From contig NZ_JACRSO010000003.1 of NCBI RefSeq assembly GCF_014384745.1, forward strand, positions 62,001-126,000: a DNA stretch of 64,000 nt. The letters run 5' to 3'. The notes beneath the pieces were generated by a model that worked only from the letters and a program-made list of their open reading frames with translations, made no database searches and was not told the origin of the DNA. The stretch comes from Luoshenia tenuis. Lineage in GTDB: Bacteria > Bacillota > Clostridia > Christensenellales > GCA-900066905. A program made the translations under genes and the position numbers. This document shows, one piece after another, positions 39,700 to 47,136 of this stretch (positions are counted from its first letter, which is position 1; the number at the start of each line of letters is the position of its first letter).

Positions 39700-41070
39700 A
39701 TGTCAAAACGTATCTCTGTCGTATTTTGCCTGCTTTTGGTTGTGGCGATGGCATTCTCCGTTGTGGGATGCTCGCAGCCGGCAGACAACTCTGCCAGTTC
39801 GGCTTCGTCCGGCGACGCTTCCGCGTCTACGGGTGACAGCTCCGAGCCGGTGAACCTGGAATTCTGGGATATGGCCTGGGGCCCGGCGGAGCAGTATCCG
39901 CCCACGGCTGAGGCCATCATCGAGAAGTACACCACTGAGGTGGCTCCGAATGTCTCCATCAACTACACGAACCTGCCCTGGAGCAACTGGTTCGAGACCT
40001 ATTCCACGGCTGTGGCTTCCAACGGTGCGCCGGACGTGGCCATCGGCGGCGGTTACATGCCCTTCCAGTTCGCGGTGAACAACGAAGCTGCCGACCTGCA
40101 GTGGATCATCGACGAGTGGGAGAAGGAAGGCACCACTGATGACTTCCTGGAGGGTATGCTGGACTACTATGTCTATCATGACAAAGTGATTGGTATTCCG
40201 TTCAACTACGACCCGCGCGCGATCTTCTATCGTGCCGACATCCTGGAGGAAAAGGGTCTGGAAGTGCCGACCACCTATGATGAGTTCATCGATGTGACCA
40301 GCAAGCTTTCCGATCCTGCCAACAACTTCTACGGCTTCACGTTCTCCGTTGTGGGCAGTGCGGCAGGCCCGTTCAGCAACATGGCCACCGGCAACGGCGG
40401 TATGCTGTATGACAAAGACGGCAACGCGAACATCAACAGCGAGCGCAACCTGCAGGTTATGAAGTTCTTCCGCGCTTTGAAAGATGCGGGCAGCCTGCCG
40501 GATGGTACCGAAGGTTATGCCGATAGCGACTGCACCAAGCTGTTTGCTTCCGGCGGTGCCGCGTTCTGCTACAAGGGCGTTGGCGACTACAAAAACGCTG
40601 TGACCAAAGACGGCTTCACCACCGATCAGGTCAAGATCCTCACCCCGCTGAAATCGCCCTCTGGTGTACAGAAGGCTCAGCTGTGCGTGAACGGCTACCT
40701 GGTATTCGAGCAGTCTGATCAGAAGCAGGAAGCGATGAAGTTCCTGAAATGGTTCTCCGAGAACAGCCAGGATCTGTGGGATTCCGAGAAGGGCGCCCAG
40801 GATGGTTTCCCGGCTCGCCAGAGCTTCATGAACGAGATGGAAGAGTTCCAGAAAGATTATCGCCAGGAGGCGATCACCAAGATCCTGTCCAACGGTATCA
40901 CGCTGAGCTATCCCATGCTGAACGGCTCGCCCAGCGCTTCCGTTGCTGAGGGCCAGAAGTATGACATGCAGATCATGCAGGCTGCTCTGACCATGGACGA
41001 GCAGGGCATGAAGGATACGCTGGAAAAACTGAACGCCGAATTCCAGGAGGTTATCGACGAGCAGGACTAA
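39700..41070 (+). CDS. ABC solute-binding lipoprotein 5 (sugar type)
   Basis: 456 residues from the ATG behind AAAGGGGAACACACGC; a longer open frame upstream has no signal peptide at its start. Lipobox SVVGC. It is almost identical to copy 4 over the middle and C-terminal lobe (SKLSDPANNFYG, KDAGSLPDGTEG), but its N-terminal linker (ASTGDSSEPVNLEFWD) matches copy 6. Small differences from copy 4 include WEKEGTTDDF for WKKEGTDGDF and RAIFYRADILEEKG. It may be a recent duplicate. Confidence 0.92.
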   Translation: MSKRISVVFCLLLVVAMAFSVVGCSQPADNSASSASSGDASASTGDSSEPVNLEFWDMAWGPAEQYPPTAEAIIEKYTTEVAPNVSINYTNLPWSNWFETYSTAVASNGAPDVAIGGGYMPFQFAVNNEAADLQWIIDEWEKEGTTDDFLEGMLDYYVYHDKVIGIPFNYDPRAIFYRADILEEKGLEVPTTYDEFIDVTSKLSDPANNFYGFTFSVVGSAAGPFSNMATGNGGMLYDKDGNANINSERNLQVMKFFRALKDAGSLPDGTEGYADSDCTKLFASGGAAFCYKGVGDYKNAVTKDGFTTDQVKILTPLKSPSGVQKAQLCVNGYLVFEQSDQKQEAMKFLKWFSENSQDLWDSEKGAQDGFPARQSFMNEMEEFQKDYRQEAITKILSNGITLSYPMLNGSPSASVAEGQKYDMQIMQAALTMDEQGMKDTLEKLNAEFQEVIDEQD

Positions 41071-41088
41071 GGCATAGGCTATCCTAAT

Positions 41089-41119
41089 AAAGAGAGGCGA
41101 AAAAATCGCCTCTCTTTTT
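41089..41119 (+). terminator. intrinsic terminator of binding protein 5
   Basis: AAAGAGAGGCGA (41089-41100) and TCGCCTCTCTTT (41106-41117) pair around AAAAA, with a T-rich tail. Confidence 0.95.
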
Positions 41120-41197
41120 CTTTTGTCAACACAATTAAGGCGAAAGATAATTAATTATGTCAAAATTAAGAATAAATGAGGCTAAGCAGGGTTTTGA

Positions 41198-41227
41198 TTG
41201 ACACTCATCTTTGTGAACTGCTATAAT
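41198..41227 (+). promoter_or_regulatory. sigma-A promoter of binding protein 6
   Basis: TTGACA (41198-41203), an 18-base spacer and TATAAT (41222-41227). Confidence 0.92.
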
Positions 41228-41298
41228 CGTCCATGCAGTATCCGTTTTTTATGCATTTATTACGTAATTCATGTATAAAGGACATATTGTTCACGAGA

Positions 41299-41372
41299 GG
41301 GTTACAAGTTCCCAGTTGTCTTAGGACTGTTGGGACTGTAATGGTGTAAGCTATTGGAGGGTTTAGCAATAG
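41299..41372 (+). promoter_or_regulatory. divergent leader hairpin of binding protein 6
   Basis: A GGGTTACAAGT start, as in copies A and B, begins an 11-bp stem with two bulges (TTACA-GT-CCCA against TGGGACTGTAA). A second hairpin CTATTG/CAATAG follows, and the end reads TTTAGCAATAG, close to TTTGCAATAG. It lies about 75 bases after the -10 box, like the others. Confidence 0.5.
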
Positions 41373-41406
41373 CCTGCACTCGATCATTACAAAAGGGGGA
41401 ACACAC

Positions 41407-42780
41407 ATGTCGAAACGTATCTCTGTCGTCTTTTGTCTGCTGTTGGTTGTGGCGATGGCATTCTCCGTTGTGGGATGCTCGCAGCCGGCAGACAACTCTA
41501 CCAGCTCGGCTTCGTCCGGCGACGCTTCCGCGTCTACGGGTGACAGCTCCGAGCCGGTGAACCTGGAGTTCTGGGATATGGCCTGGGGCCCGGCGGAAAA
41601 CTATCCGCCCACGGCTGAGGCCATCATCGAGAAGTACACCACTGAGGTGGCTCCGAACGTCTCCATCAACTACACGAACCTGCCCTGGAGCAACTGGTTC
41701 GAGACCTATTCCACGGCTGTGGCTTCCAACGGTGCGCCGGATGTGGCCATCGGCGGCGGTTACATGCCCTTCCAGTTCGCGGTGAACAATGAAGCTGCCG
41801 ACCTGCAGTGGATTGTTGACGAGTGGAAGAAGGAAGGCACCGACGGCGACTTCCTGGAGGGCATGCTGGATTACTATCGCTTTAAAGATAAGCAGATTGG
41901 TATTCCGTTCAACTATGACCCCCGTGCGACGTTCTACCGTGCCGACCTGCTGGAAGAAAAAGGCCTGGAGTGCCCCACGACTTATGACGAGTTCATTAGC
42001 GTGACTAAGCAGATGACCGATAAGGACAATGGCTTCTATGGCTTCACGTTCTCCGTTGTGGGCAGCGCGGCTGGCCCGTTCAACAACATGGCCACCGGCA
42101 ATGGCGGTATGCTGTACACCAAAGACGGCAACGCGAACATCAACAGCGAGCGCAACCTGCAGGTTATGAAGTTCTTCCGCGCTTTGAAGGATGAAGGCTG
42201 CCTGCCTGAGGGTACTGAGGCCTATGCCGATAGCGACTGCACCAAGCTGTTCGCCGCCGGCGGTGCCGCGTTCTGCTACAAGGGCGTTGGCGACTACAAA
42301 AACGCTGTGACCAAAGACGGTTTCACCACCGATCAGGTCAAGATCATGCCCCCGCTGAAATCGCCCTCTGGTGTGCAGAAGGCTCAGCTGTGCGTGAATG
42401 GCTACCTGGTATTTGAACAGTCTCAGAACAAGCAGGAAGCGATGAAGTTCCTGAAATGGTTCTCCGAGAACAGCCAGGATCTGTGGGATTCTGACAAGGG
42501 TGCCCAGGATGGCTTCCCGGCTCGCGTGAGCTACATGGATACCATGGATGAGTTCAAAAAAGAGTACCGCCAGGAAGCGATCACCAAGATCCTGAACAAT
42601 GGTATCACGCTGTGCTACCCCATGCTCAGTGGTGTTCCCAGCGCTTCCGTTGCCGAGGGCCAGAAGTATGACATGCAGATTCTGCAGTCTGCCCTGACCA
42701 TGGACGAGGCTGGTATGAAGAAAACGCTGGATGACCTGAACACGGAATTCCAGAAGATCATCGACGAGCAGGACAAATAA
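41407..42780 (+). CDS. ABC solute-binding lipoprotein 6 (sugar type)
   Basis: 457 residues, lipobox SVVGC. A mosaic: N-terminal linker as copy 5, LDYYRFKDKQIG as copies 7 and 8, RADLLEEKGLECP and KQMTDKDNGFYG as copies 2 and 3, then GFTFSVVGSAAGPFNN and EAYADSDC as copies 4 and 5. The C-terminus (SYMDTMDEFKKEYRQEAITKILNNG, MKKTLDDLNTEFQKIIDEQDK) again mixes types. The ribosome site and 35 bases upstream match copy 4. It stands as one transcription unit. Confidence 0.92.
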   Translation: MSKRISVVFCLLLVVAMAFSVVGCSQPADNSTSSASSGDASASTGDSSEPVNLEFWDMAWGPAENYPPTAEAIIEKYTTEVAPNVSINYTNLPWSNWFETYSTAVASNGAPDVAIGGGYMPFQFAVNNEAADLQWIVDEWKKEGTDGDFLEGMLDYYRFKDKQIGIPFNYDPRATFYRADLLEEKGLECPTTYDEFISVTKQMTDKDNGFYGFTFSVVGSAAGPFNNMATGNGGMLYTKDGNANINSERNLQVMKFFRALKDEGCLPEGTEAYADSDCTKLFAAGGAAFCYKGVGDYKNAVTKDGFTTDQVKIMPPLKSPSGVQKAQLCVNGYLVFEQSQNKQEAMKFLKWFSENSQDLWDSDKGAQDGFPARVSYMDTMDEFKKEYRQEAITKILNNGITLCYPMLSGVPSASVAEGQKYDMQILQSALTMDEAGMKKTLDDLNTEFQKIIDEQDK

Positions 42781-42802
42781 GTCCGGTTAGTCTGAAGATT
42801 TT

Positions 42803-42838
42803 AAAAGGGAGACGATCTAAAGATCGCCTCCCTTTTTG
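42803..42838 (+). terminator. intrinsic terminator of binding protein 6
   Basis: AAAAGGGAG-A-CGATCT pairs with AGATCG-C-CTCCCTTTT (one mismatch), followed by T. Confidence 0.92.
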
Positions 42839-42956
42839 TTTGCACAAATTAAAAAACGGCACTGGTCAAGTCTTAAGTGAGTAAAAAATACAGGTATTAT
42901 AAAATTATCCAGAATATATATATATTCTCAATGCCGGAAGACGCTCCTCCTCGAAA

Positions 42957-42986
42957 TTGACACCCCTTGAAGCGGTCTGTTATGAT
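42957..42986 (+). promoter_or_regulatory. sigma-A promoter of binding protein 7
   Basis: TTGACA (42957-42962), an 18-base spacer and TATGAT (42981-42986). Confidence 0.88.
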
Positions 42987-43049
42987 GGTGCAAGTCTCAC
43001 GAAATGCGGTACATTTTGTATCATGTTGTGAGGTCAGGGGGAAATTGTA

Positions 43050-43101
43050 GATTACAAGCCGCGCTGCCGGATCAGCTGGTTGGGTAGCGGGGTTTGCAAT
43101 A
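43050..43101 (+). promoter_or_regulatory. conserved leader hairpin, copy C (ATTACAA...TTTGCAATA element)
   Basis: CAAGCCGCGCT (43055-43065) faces AGCGGGGTTTG (43086-43096): nine Watson-Crick pairs, one G-U and one mismatch. The flanks ATTA and CAATA equal those of copies A and B, but the stem is GC-rich and quite different in sequence. It lies about 70 bases after the -10 box. Confidence 0.7.
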
Positions 43102-43156
43102 AACGCTACATTAAGCGAGGGATAATGTAGCAAATTCTTCAAGGAGGGGAAACCCA

Positions 43157-44512
43157 ATGTCAAAACGTATCTCTGTCGTATTCTGTCTGCTACTGGTTGT
43201 GGCGATGGCATTCTCTGTCGTAGGATGCTCGCAGCCTGCGGACAACTCCGGCGCGTCTGGTGACGGCGCCGCCAGCGGCGAACAGGTCAACCTGGAATTC
43301 TGGGATATGGCCTGGGGCCCGGCTGAGACCTACCCGGTAGCAGCGGAAACCATTATCGAGCGCTATACCACCGAAGTGGCGCCCAATGTTTCTGTTAACT
43401 ACACAAACCTGCCCTGGAGCAACTGGTTTGAGACCTATTCTACGGCTGTGGCCTCTAACGGTGCGCCGGACGTGGCCATCGGCGGCGGTTTTATGCCCTT
43501 CCAGTTCGCGGTAAACAACGAAGTAGCCGACATTCAGTGGATTGTGGACGAATGGAAAAAGGAAGGCACGGATGGCGACTTCTTGGAGGGCATGCTGGAC
43601 TACTACCGCTTTAATGATAAGCAGGTGGGAATCCCCTTCAACTATGATCCGCGCGCGACTTATATCCGCTACGATTGGTTGACGGAAAAGGGTTTGGAAA
43701 TGCCGACGACCTATGACGAGTTCATCAATGTGGCAAAAGCGTTGACCGACCGTGACAATGAGATCTATGGCGTGGCCTATAGTATCGTTTCGGATGCGGC
43801 CGGCCCGTTTATGAATTATGCTACCGGCAATGGCGGCATGCTGTACGATGAAAACGGTAACGCGAACATCAACAGCGAGCGCAACCTGCAGGTTATGAAA
43901 TTTTTCCGCGCGTTGAAGGATGAGGGCTGCCTGCCCGATGGTATTGAGAACTACGCGGGCGATGACTGTGTGAAGTTGTTCAATGCCGGCAAAGCGGCGA
44001 TCTGCATCAAGGGCGTTGGCAACTACAAGAACACGGTGACCAAAGACGGCTTCACCACCGATCAGGTCAAGATTGTTCCCCCGCTTAAATCGCCCTCCGG
44101 CGTGCAGAAGGCGCAGCTGTGCGTAAATGGTTACCTGGTATTCGAGCAGTCCCAGCACAAGCAGGAGGCGATGGAGTTCCTGAAATGGTTCTCCGAGAAC
44201 AGCCAGTTGCTGTGGGAAGAGGGCGGCCAGGACGGTTTCCCGGCACGCCAGAGCTTCATGGACGAGCTGGACGAGTTTAAAAAGGATTACCGCCAGGAGG
44301 CGATCACCAAGCTGTTGTCCAACTCTATTACCAATTGCTACCCGCTGATCAGCGGCGTACCCAGCGCTTCCTCCGCGGAAGGCCAGAAGTATGACATGGT
44401 GATCATGCAGTCTGCCCTAACGATGGATGAGGCGGGAATGAAGAAAACGCTGGACGACCTGCAGGCCGACTTCCAGAAGATCATCGATCAGCAGGATAAA
44501 GTAGCGGGTTAA
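43157..44512 (+). CDS. ABC solute-binding lipoprotein 7 (sugar type)
   Basis: 451 residues, the shortest copy; lipobox SVVGC and a short linker (SQPADNSGASGDGAASGEQ). EFWDMAWGPAETYPVAAET differs from the PPTAEA of copies 1-6 and approaches copy 8. Middle region LDYYRFNDKQVG...RYDWLTEKGLEMP...KALTDRDNEIYG, close to copies 1 and 8. Near the C-terminus WEEGGQDGFPARQ has lost the DQDKG/DSDKG insert of other copies. It ends QQDKVAG. The ribosome site is AAGGAGGGG. Confidence 0.92.
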   Translation: MSKRISVVFCLLLVVAMAFSVVGCSQPADNSGASGDGAASGEQVNLEFWDMAWGPAETYPVAAETIIERYTTEVAPNVSVNYTNLPWSNWFETYSTAVASNGAPDVAIGGGFMPFQFAVNNEVADIQWIVDEWKKEGTDGDFLEGMLDYYRFNDKQVGIPFNYDPRATYIRYDWLTEKGLEMPTTYDEFINVAKALTDRDNEIYGVAYSIVSDAAGPFMNYATGNGGMLYDENGNANINSERNLQVMKFFRALKDEGCLPDGIENYAGDDCVKLFNAGKAAICIKGVGNYKNTVTKDGFTTDQVKIVPPLKSPSGVQKAQLCVNGYLVFEQSQHKQEAMEFLKWFSENSQLLWEEGGQDGFPARQSFMDELDEFKKDYRQEAITKLLSNSITNCYPLISGVPSASSAEGQKYDMVIMQSALTMDEAGMKKTLDDLQADFQKIIDQQDKVAG

Positions 44513-44541
44513 GGCGAGATACTTTTCCTGGTTAGAGAATT

Positions 44542-44586
44542 AAAAAAGCGAGGCGGAAGAAACATTCTTCCGCCTCGCTTTTTTAT
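44542..44586 (+). terminator. intrinsic terminator of binding protein 7
   Basis: A perfect 20-bp stem (44542-44561 with 44565-44584) and a 3-base loop. It is the strongest hairpin of the array. Confidence 0.96.
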
Positions 44587-44954
44587 GCGCGCAGCGAAGA
44601 GGGGTAAAAAAGATGAATCAGGGGATGCAATCGGATGTACCAAAGCGACGGATGTCTGTAAATATCCACCATGAAAAAAGGGGGGAATATACAATGGAAG
44701 CCTGCTGGAATAACTATATAAATAGTGGATTCATAGGATATACACATTCATCCAAACTGCTTCGCATTTGAACAATCAATAAGGCAAAATATAGTATTAT
44801 AAAATTAGGCAAAATTATATATAGTTTTTTGGTTGCGGCGAGCGCTGCGTTTGAGAGAAAAGTCAGTTTTTTTTACCTATAAATGTACGTAAAAATGGAA
44901 TAGGCGTACAAAAATAATGGTAAATCAACAGGGCGAAGGATACCCTTCGCGAGA
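44587..44954. other. AT-rich intergenic stretch, possible remnant of a binding-protein leader
   Basis: No convincing gene. AAAAAAGGGGGGAATATACAATG at 44675-44697 resembles the AAAAGGGGGAACACACATG translation start of the array but leads only into a 24-codon ORF. TATTATAAAATTA near 44795 also occurs upstream of copy 7 near 42893. These may be leftovers of a lost copy; the evidence is weak. Confidence 0.3.
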
Positions 44955-45272
44955 TCAAAGCCCCAAGAGGATATCGACTGCCTGCTGCATCCCCGTTCGT
45001 TCCCGGTAATGGCGGACCAACGCTTCCTCGTGCGAAGATAAAAGAAGCGGCGCCTCGGGTATATCCTGCTCTACAATATGTTGCAATTGATCCACCGTAA
45101 TAGAAAGGCCGCGACAGATTTTGATGATATTATCGATTGAGGCTTTGCCGATGGCTTGATTGTTCAGAATGGATAATAATGTGCTATAGGGCATCCCGAT
45201 CGACTCAGCAAATTGCTTGTAAGTCATATTCTTCTGCTTAATTAGTAGCTTGATATACGCTTCTCTTTGCAA
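44955..45272 (-). CDS. small XRE-type HTH regulator
   Basis: A 105-residue DNA-binding protein. The helix-turn-helix lies at about 14-65 (NMTYKQFAESIGMPYSTLLSILNNQ), followed by GKASIDNIIKICRGLSITVDQL, the standard XRE domain end, and a short C-terminal helix region. I place the start at TTG (LQREAYIKL), with GAGGTGA five bases upstream; the longer frame adds 20 residues that read through the promoter region. It is divergent from the small HTH gene at 45426, and a symmetrical operator lies between them. Confidence 0.75.
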   Translation of the reverse strand: MQREAYIKLLIKQKNMTYKQFAESIGMPYSTLLSILNNQAIGKASIDNIIKICRGLSITVDQLQHIVEQDIPEAPLLLSSHEEALVRHYRERTGMQQAVDILLGL

Positions 45273-45357
45273 GGAATTCACCTCACAGACAGGATAGCAC
45301 GTAAAAAAGGAATAAACAATAAAAAACGACACAATATAAATATTACAAAAAAACTAC

Positions 45358-45411
45358 TTGCAAAAATCGCTATAGCGTTTTATACTAGCGTTGTAAAACG
45401 CTATAGCGATT
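45358..45411. promoter_or_regulatory. promoter with nested twin operators, CGCTATAGCG repeats
   Basis: Promoter on the plus strand: TTGCAA (45358-45363), a 17-base spacer and TATACT (45381-45386). An 18-bp perfect inverted repeat, AATCGCTATAGCGTTTTA (45365-45382) and TAAAACGCTATAGCGATT (45394-45411), overlaps it with an 11-base centre. Each arm holds the palindrome CGCTATAGCG: one in the spacer, one past the start point. This is the layout of a repressed promoter, with the small HTH proteins on either side as likely ligands. Confidence 0.8.
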
Positions 45412-45425
45412 CATGGAGTGAGAAT

Positions 45426-45626
45426 ATGTATCCACGCATTGAATCGATACTGGTCAAAATTGGGATGACCAAAAGAGAGTTGGCGGCAGCCTTAGGGCTG
45501 GATTATGAGGTCTTATTACTTAAACTCGAACGCAAAGACTATTTTACATTAGATGAAGCAATTGCATTGAAAAGAATTACCGGCGCATCTGACAGTATCG
45601 AAGAATTATTTACCTTTCTTGCTTAA
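45426..45626 (+). CDS. small Cro-like HTH protein
   Basis: A 66-residue protein from the ATG with GGAGTGAG upstream. KIGMTKRELAAALGLDYEVLLLKLERKDYFTLDEAIALKRIT has the helix-turn-helix spacing of very small XRE/Cro proteins. A longer open frame reads back through the promoter and is not credible. Expressed from the operator-covered promoter at 45358-45386, it is probably autoregulated or repressed by the divergent XRE protein, like the CI/Cro pairs of mobile elements, though no other mobile-element gene is nearby. Confidence 0.65.
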   Translation: MYPRIESILVKIGMTKRELAAALGLDYEVLLLKLERKDYFTLDEAIALKRITGASDSIEELFTFLA

Positions 45627-45909
45627 GTACTAGCGTAGTAAAAGCCCAGGCGGATCGACAAAAGAAGCATTGTAGATCACATTTCTTTTTTGGGCAGCTT
45701 GTTTTTCATCTACAAACTTCACATTATGGATGATCTATGGTTATCAATAGCATAAACCCAGGAGCGAGTGAATAAAAAGAACTAGTCCTATAAACAGTGG
45801 CGGGCATGCTTTTTCGCTACCCTGTTTCCTTATACCCAAAAAGGACATAGGGGAGAGAAAAATCATCTATATTACCACGGTATGTAAAACGAAGGAGGGT
45901 CTTTTAATC

Positions 45910-47049
45910 ATGTTGATTCCTTGGAAACCGGTGAAAGTGGCGTTGATTGGCGCGGGGACGATCAGCGGAGAGTACCTGAATAACATGGTACACAATTTCG
46001 ACATACTGGATGTGGTGGGATGCTCGGACATCATTCCGGAGCGGTCGGCCGCCCGGGCAAAAGAATTCGGCATCCGGCAGATGACCAATGAAGAGATCCT
46101 GAGCGACCCTGAGATTGAGGTCGTGGTCAACACCACTTATCCCACGGCACATTACACTGTAAGCAAATCGATCCTGGAGGCGGGCAAGCACCTCTATTGC
46201 GAAAAGCCGATGAGCGCAACGAAGGAAGAGGCCAAGGAGCTACTGGATATGGCGCGCGCAAAGGGCCTGTATATCGGCAACGCGCCGGATACCTTCCTGG
46301 GCGGAGCTGCGCAAACCGCCCGCAAGCTGCTGGATATGGGGATGATTGGTACGCCCATCACGGCCCGGGCTACGCTGATCCGCGGGTACCACCTGATGGG
46401 CGGTGCTGAAGAAAAGCTGCCGTTTACCTTCTATCCCGGCGGCGGCATCATGTTTGACGTGGGGTGCTATTACCTCGTCAATCTGATCAATCTGCTGGGG
46501 CCCATCAAGCGGGTCGCCGGCTTCTCTCAAACGGTTTCAAAGGAAAAGTTATATGTTAATCCCGCTCATCCGCAGTATGGGCAGACCATCCCAGTTCAGT
46601 CCCCTAACAATACGTTGGGCGCGCTGGAATTTGCCTCCGGCGTTTTGGGGACCATCACCACGACATCGGAGTGCTTCTCAGAGACCCCGCAGCTCGAGAT
46701 CTATGGGACGGAAGGCACGATCGTCTGTGCGGACCCCAACTGCTTTGGCGGCGAGGTACTGGTGCGGCGCACCGGCAATAAAGAATACTTCCCGGTGCAG
46801 CTGACCCACGCCTATACCGACCCGAATTGCCGGGGCATCGGCGTTGCAGACTTCGCTTACGCCATCCGTAACGGCCGCAAGGCGCGGGCGGATGCGGAAC
46901 TGGCCTATCATTTCCTGGAGGCGACGGTGGGGATGATCGAATCTGGCGAAACGGGACGCTATTACGAAATGCAAAGCAGCTGCGAGCGCCCGGCTGCCCT
47001 GGCCTCCGGCATTACTACGGGCTATACCGAATATGTATTTAACCACTGA
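45910..47049 (+). CDS. Gfo/Idh/MocA family oxidoreductase 1
   Basis: A 379-residue NAD(P)-dependent dehydrogenase of the glucose-fructose oxidoreductase/inositol dehydrogenase family. The Rossmann motif is VALIGAGTISGEYLNNM, and the catalytic-site EKP motif lies in LYCEKPMSATKEEAKELL. GGGIMFDVGCYYLVNLINLLGPIKRV is the usual D-x-G/H-x-x-x start of the C-terminal beta-sheet domain, with histidine replaced by cysteine-tyrosine. It is a close paralogue of the gene at 48632. The substrate is probably a sugar, sugar acid or inositol. It starts the binding protein 8 operon; the ribosome site is GAAGGAGG. Confidence 0.9.
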   Translation: MLIPWKPVKVALIGAGTISGEYLNNMVHNFDILDVVGCSDIIPERSAARAKEFGIRQMTNEEILSDPEIEVVVNTTYPTAHYTVSKSILEAGKHLYCEKPMSATKEEAKELLDMARAKGLYIGNAPDTFLGGAAQTARKLLDMGMIGTPITARATLIRGYHLMGGAEEKLPFTFYPGGGIMFDVGCYYLVNLINLLGPIKRVAGFSQTVSKEKLYVNPAHPQYGQTIPVQSPNNTLGALEFASGVLGTITTTSECFSETPQLEIYGTEGTIVCADPNCFGGEVLVRRTGNKEYFPVQLTHAYTDPNCRGIGVADFAYAIRNGRKARADAELAYHFLEATVGMIESGETGRYYEMQSSCERPAALASGITTGYTEYVFNH

Positions 47050-47136
47050 TGAAGATAGGAACCGCCCTAAACAGCGGGGCGGTACTTATAAAAAGGCCGA
47101 TATAAAAGAAAAGGCCAATGAAGGGGGAAAACACAC

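Noticed and set aside
44955..45626. Prophage or integrative element around the HTH pair
   Set aside because: No integrase, recombinase, attachment repeat or structural gene nearby; only the regulator pair is seen.
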